Below are positions 61,869 through 64,000 of a stretch of DNA of 64,000 bases, piece after piece. Below the pieces are notes generated by a model. It saw only the letters and a program-made list of their open reading frames with translations, was not told the origin of the DNA and made no database searches. The translations under genes were made by a program, and so were the position numbers. Source of the stretch: Malania oleifera (Eukaryota; Streptophyta; Magnoliopsida; Santalales; Ximeniaceae). Every line of letters starts with the position of its first letter. Positions within the stretch are counted from its first letter, which is position 1. Location of the stretch: positions 2,832,001-2,896,000 of the forward strand of contig NC_080422.1 of NCBI RefSeq assembly GCF_029873635.1. The letters are read 5' to 3'.

Positions 61869-63165
61869 TTATTCTAGAATTAAATGTTTTTTTCAAAGTT
61901 TACCTAATTTGATGTGGAAGTTGATCTTTTAAATTGCCTATAAATACCTCTTTGGGTAATGAAAAAACACAATACTAGAAAACACAAGAAAAGAGAGAAA
62001 TCAGACAAAATTTGAAATTTATCTTGTGCTGAAATTCTTCTGAAACTCTTCTTTGCTCACATCTTTTGCTGGAGAGGAATTCTACAACTTTGGTTGATTG
62101 AAAAAATCAAAGTTCGGTTCCGGTTGCAATTCCATTTCTCTTTTAAACGAACCATTGGTGACTTCTAAAAACTTTAGAGCTTCATATATTCTATTTTGCT
62201 TTGGTTTTTTGAAGTACAATTTACATTTCAATTTGTACAACCAGCTCTAAATTTTGGGAGTATTTTTTGTACGTAGAATTTATATTATATTCTTGTAGAT
62301 TGTGACGATTCCAGGTTTGCTGGATCGTTGGCTAGGCGAGGGATTATCGCTTAGAGAGGTGCTGCTCTAGCCTTCTGAAGGAGTGTATAAAGGTATTGTT
62401 CCACCCGGTAAAGGAACAGGTTTAGTGAATCCTTTGGTGGTTTTGCCAAAGGCGAGGACGTAGGCTGTGTTGAAGCCGAACCTCGTAAAATCCTGTGTCT
62501 CACTCTCTCTTTACCTTCCTCTTTATTTTCAGCATATTTATATTGCGTGGATGGTTTAAATTTGAAATCATACACACTACGTTTATTTGGAAATCAAACA
62601 AACTTAAAGTTTAATTTTGATTCGGGTTGCGGAAACCGAAAGGGAGTACGTTGGTTAAACCATACTTTGCGGAAACCATACGGGAGTACGTTACTTGGTT
62701 AAAACACCTAAAGAAAATTAACTAAGAGTTTATTTGAATTCTGAATTTTGGGAAAAGTGTGAATGTGTGGTTGTAAATCATATGAAAGAAGCAAATTTAT
62801 TTTAACAAGCATATCATTCAACTACAAGGCTTGATTCATATTTATAAGGCATACATAAACAAACAACCATCCTAATTTCTTACTACTGTATATCTTAATT
62901 TTGGTTTGATTGTTTGCCTTCAAATTGTGTTTGATTAGTTTGGATAGTGTGATTAATTGAAAGGTTGATTGGTGATTTAGTTGTTTAAGTGCTTGTGTTG
63001 TTGAATGTATAAAAGAAACCAAGTTATTGTGTGTTTGACAAATTAAACAAACAAGTAAAAGAATTAGATAAATAATAAAAGAAGTTAAGTATTTTTAAAA
63101 GGGATTAAAAAGAAAGTTTTTAAATTCCCAATTCACCCCCCTCCTGCGAAGCTATCCTAATTTCA
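61868..63165 (+). mobile_element. SIRE-like copia 5' LTR, promoter to end
   Basis: It has a TATA box in CCTATAAATACCTC (about 61,938-61,951), the leader GAGGACGTAGGC and GCCGAACCTCGTAAAA (62,453-62,490), the words GCGGAAACCG and GGGAGTACGTTG, and ends in a C run and AATTTCA two bases before a primer site. The start is uncertain and only about 70 bp precede the TATA box, so the U3 may be cut by the preceding fragment. It shares its 3' half with the LTR at 8,560-10,010. Confidence 0.7.
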
Positions 63166-63167
63166 AT

Positions 63168-64000
63168 TGGTATCAGAGCCTAATTATAGCAAAACCTAAC
63201 AAGTAGCTATATAAAGATCTAAATGGCACAAATAGGCGTAGCTCCCTTTGGTGAGGGTCAATCCTCAACTAGACCACCAATTTTTTGTGGAATAAATTAC
63301 ACCTTCTGGAAGGAACGAATGAGAATCTATCTTCAAACGATGGACTGGAAGGCATGGAACGTTGTAACAAATGGAAATCTAATCCCCACTAAACTACTTG
63401 ATGGAAAAGAGGTACCTAAAGAAGATAAAGAACTAAACGATTCAGATTATAAAATGTTGCAAATTAACTCAACTGCAATAAACGCTTTATACTGTGCACT
63501 TGATGCAAATGAGTTCAATAGAGTAATGACATGTAAAACAGCCAAAGAGATTTGGGATAAATTAGAAGTAACCTATGAAGGCACAGTAGATGTTAGGGAA
63601 AGTAGAATCGATATGTTAACCAGTGAATATGAAGCCTTTAGGATGAACTCCGATGAAAGTATAACAAGCATGTACACTAGGTTCACCCATATCATAAACT
63701 CATTAAGTGCCTTAGGAAAACTTATTCCACCCATGAGATGATTCGTAAAATTCTAAGAGCACTTCCACCTATTTGGGAACCAAAAGCCACAGCCATTACG
63801 GAAGGAAGAAATCTTAAAACAACTTCCTTAGATGAACTCATAGGATCTCTTCTAACCTACGAAATGATGTTGAAAGAAAGAAGCACTGAAAACAAAAATA
63901 AGAAGTCTATAGCTCTAAAAGCTTTGAAAGAATATTCAAGTGAGGAAGATAATGAATCTAGTGAATTAGAAGATGAGGATTTAGCACTCATAACTAAAAG
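63168..64000 (+). mobile_element. SIRE-like copia primer site and gag start
   Basis: TGGTATCAGAGCC (63,168-63,180) is the initiator Met-tRNA primer site used by copia elements. The gag begins at 63,223 with MAQIGVAPFGEGQSSTRPP followed by a GINYTFWKERM stretch, typical of SIRE/Maximus-type gag (UBN2 domain). Gag-like sequence continues to the window end, so the element extends beyond it; at least one break appears to be present. It is the youngest-looking coding part of the nested stack here. Confidence 0.85.

Overview
This window looks like a nuclear chromosome segment of a dicot plant, probably woody. Three split genes with GT-AG introns can be read through completely. The intergenic DNA is AT-rich and dominated by LTR retrotransposons nested in one another. 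No prokaryotic, organellar, rRNA or tRNA gene was recognised. A 100-base run of N at 164-263 marks a scaffold gap.

Layout. 1-17,090 is a retrotransposon graveyard: LTR-type fragments (700-3,140), a Tekay-like solo LTR with matching 5-bp target duplications (3,591-6,569), a second LTR cut by a reverse-oriented copia-type LTR (7,379-about 10,010), an Athila/Tat-like LTR (10,977-14,290) holding a copia-type solo LTR with matching target duplications (12,088-13,503), and a decayed copia pol with its 3' LTR (14,291-17,088). 17,089-21,150 is AT-rich and gene-poor.

21,351-41,655 (+) is a 22-exon gene for a STE20-type Ser/Thr kinase of 726 residues. Its 9.5-kb intron 11 carries an antisense Ty3/gypsy chromovirus fossil, itself hit by a copia-type solo LTR with matching target duplications. 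43,376-47,962 (+) is a six-exon gene for an unrecognised, probably plastid-targeted membrane protein of 250 residues. 52,217-49,540 (-) is a three-exon CHX cation/H+ antiporter of 802 residues. The second gene and the CHX gene converge. Nothing in the sequence suggests the three act in one pathway.

53,130-64,000 is a second graveyard: an L1-type LINE on the minus strand, a Tekay-like LTR fragment inside it, an Athila-like LTR with primer site and gag remnant, then copia material ending in a SIRE-like LTR, primer site and gag that runs off the window.

The most distinctive signal is a set of short, partly palindromic motifs, often with a GTCGAC core, arrayed where the U3 promoter region of the LTRs should lie. 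TCGTCGACGA forms occur in a copia-type LTR and in LTR-like DNA near the start. GGTCGACCGA forms occur in two other copia-type LTRs. GGCGCC/GTCGCC forms occur in a fourth. A second point is technical: bases 1-163, next to the N gap, repeat part of intron 1 of the kinase gene, which suggests a false duplication in the assembly.
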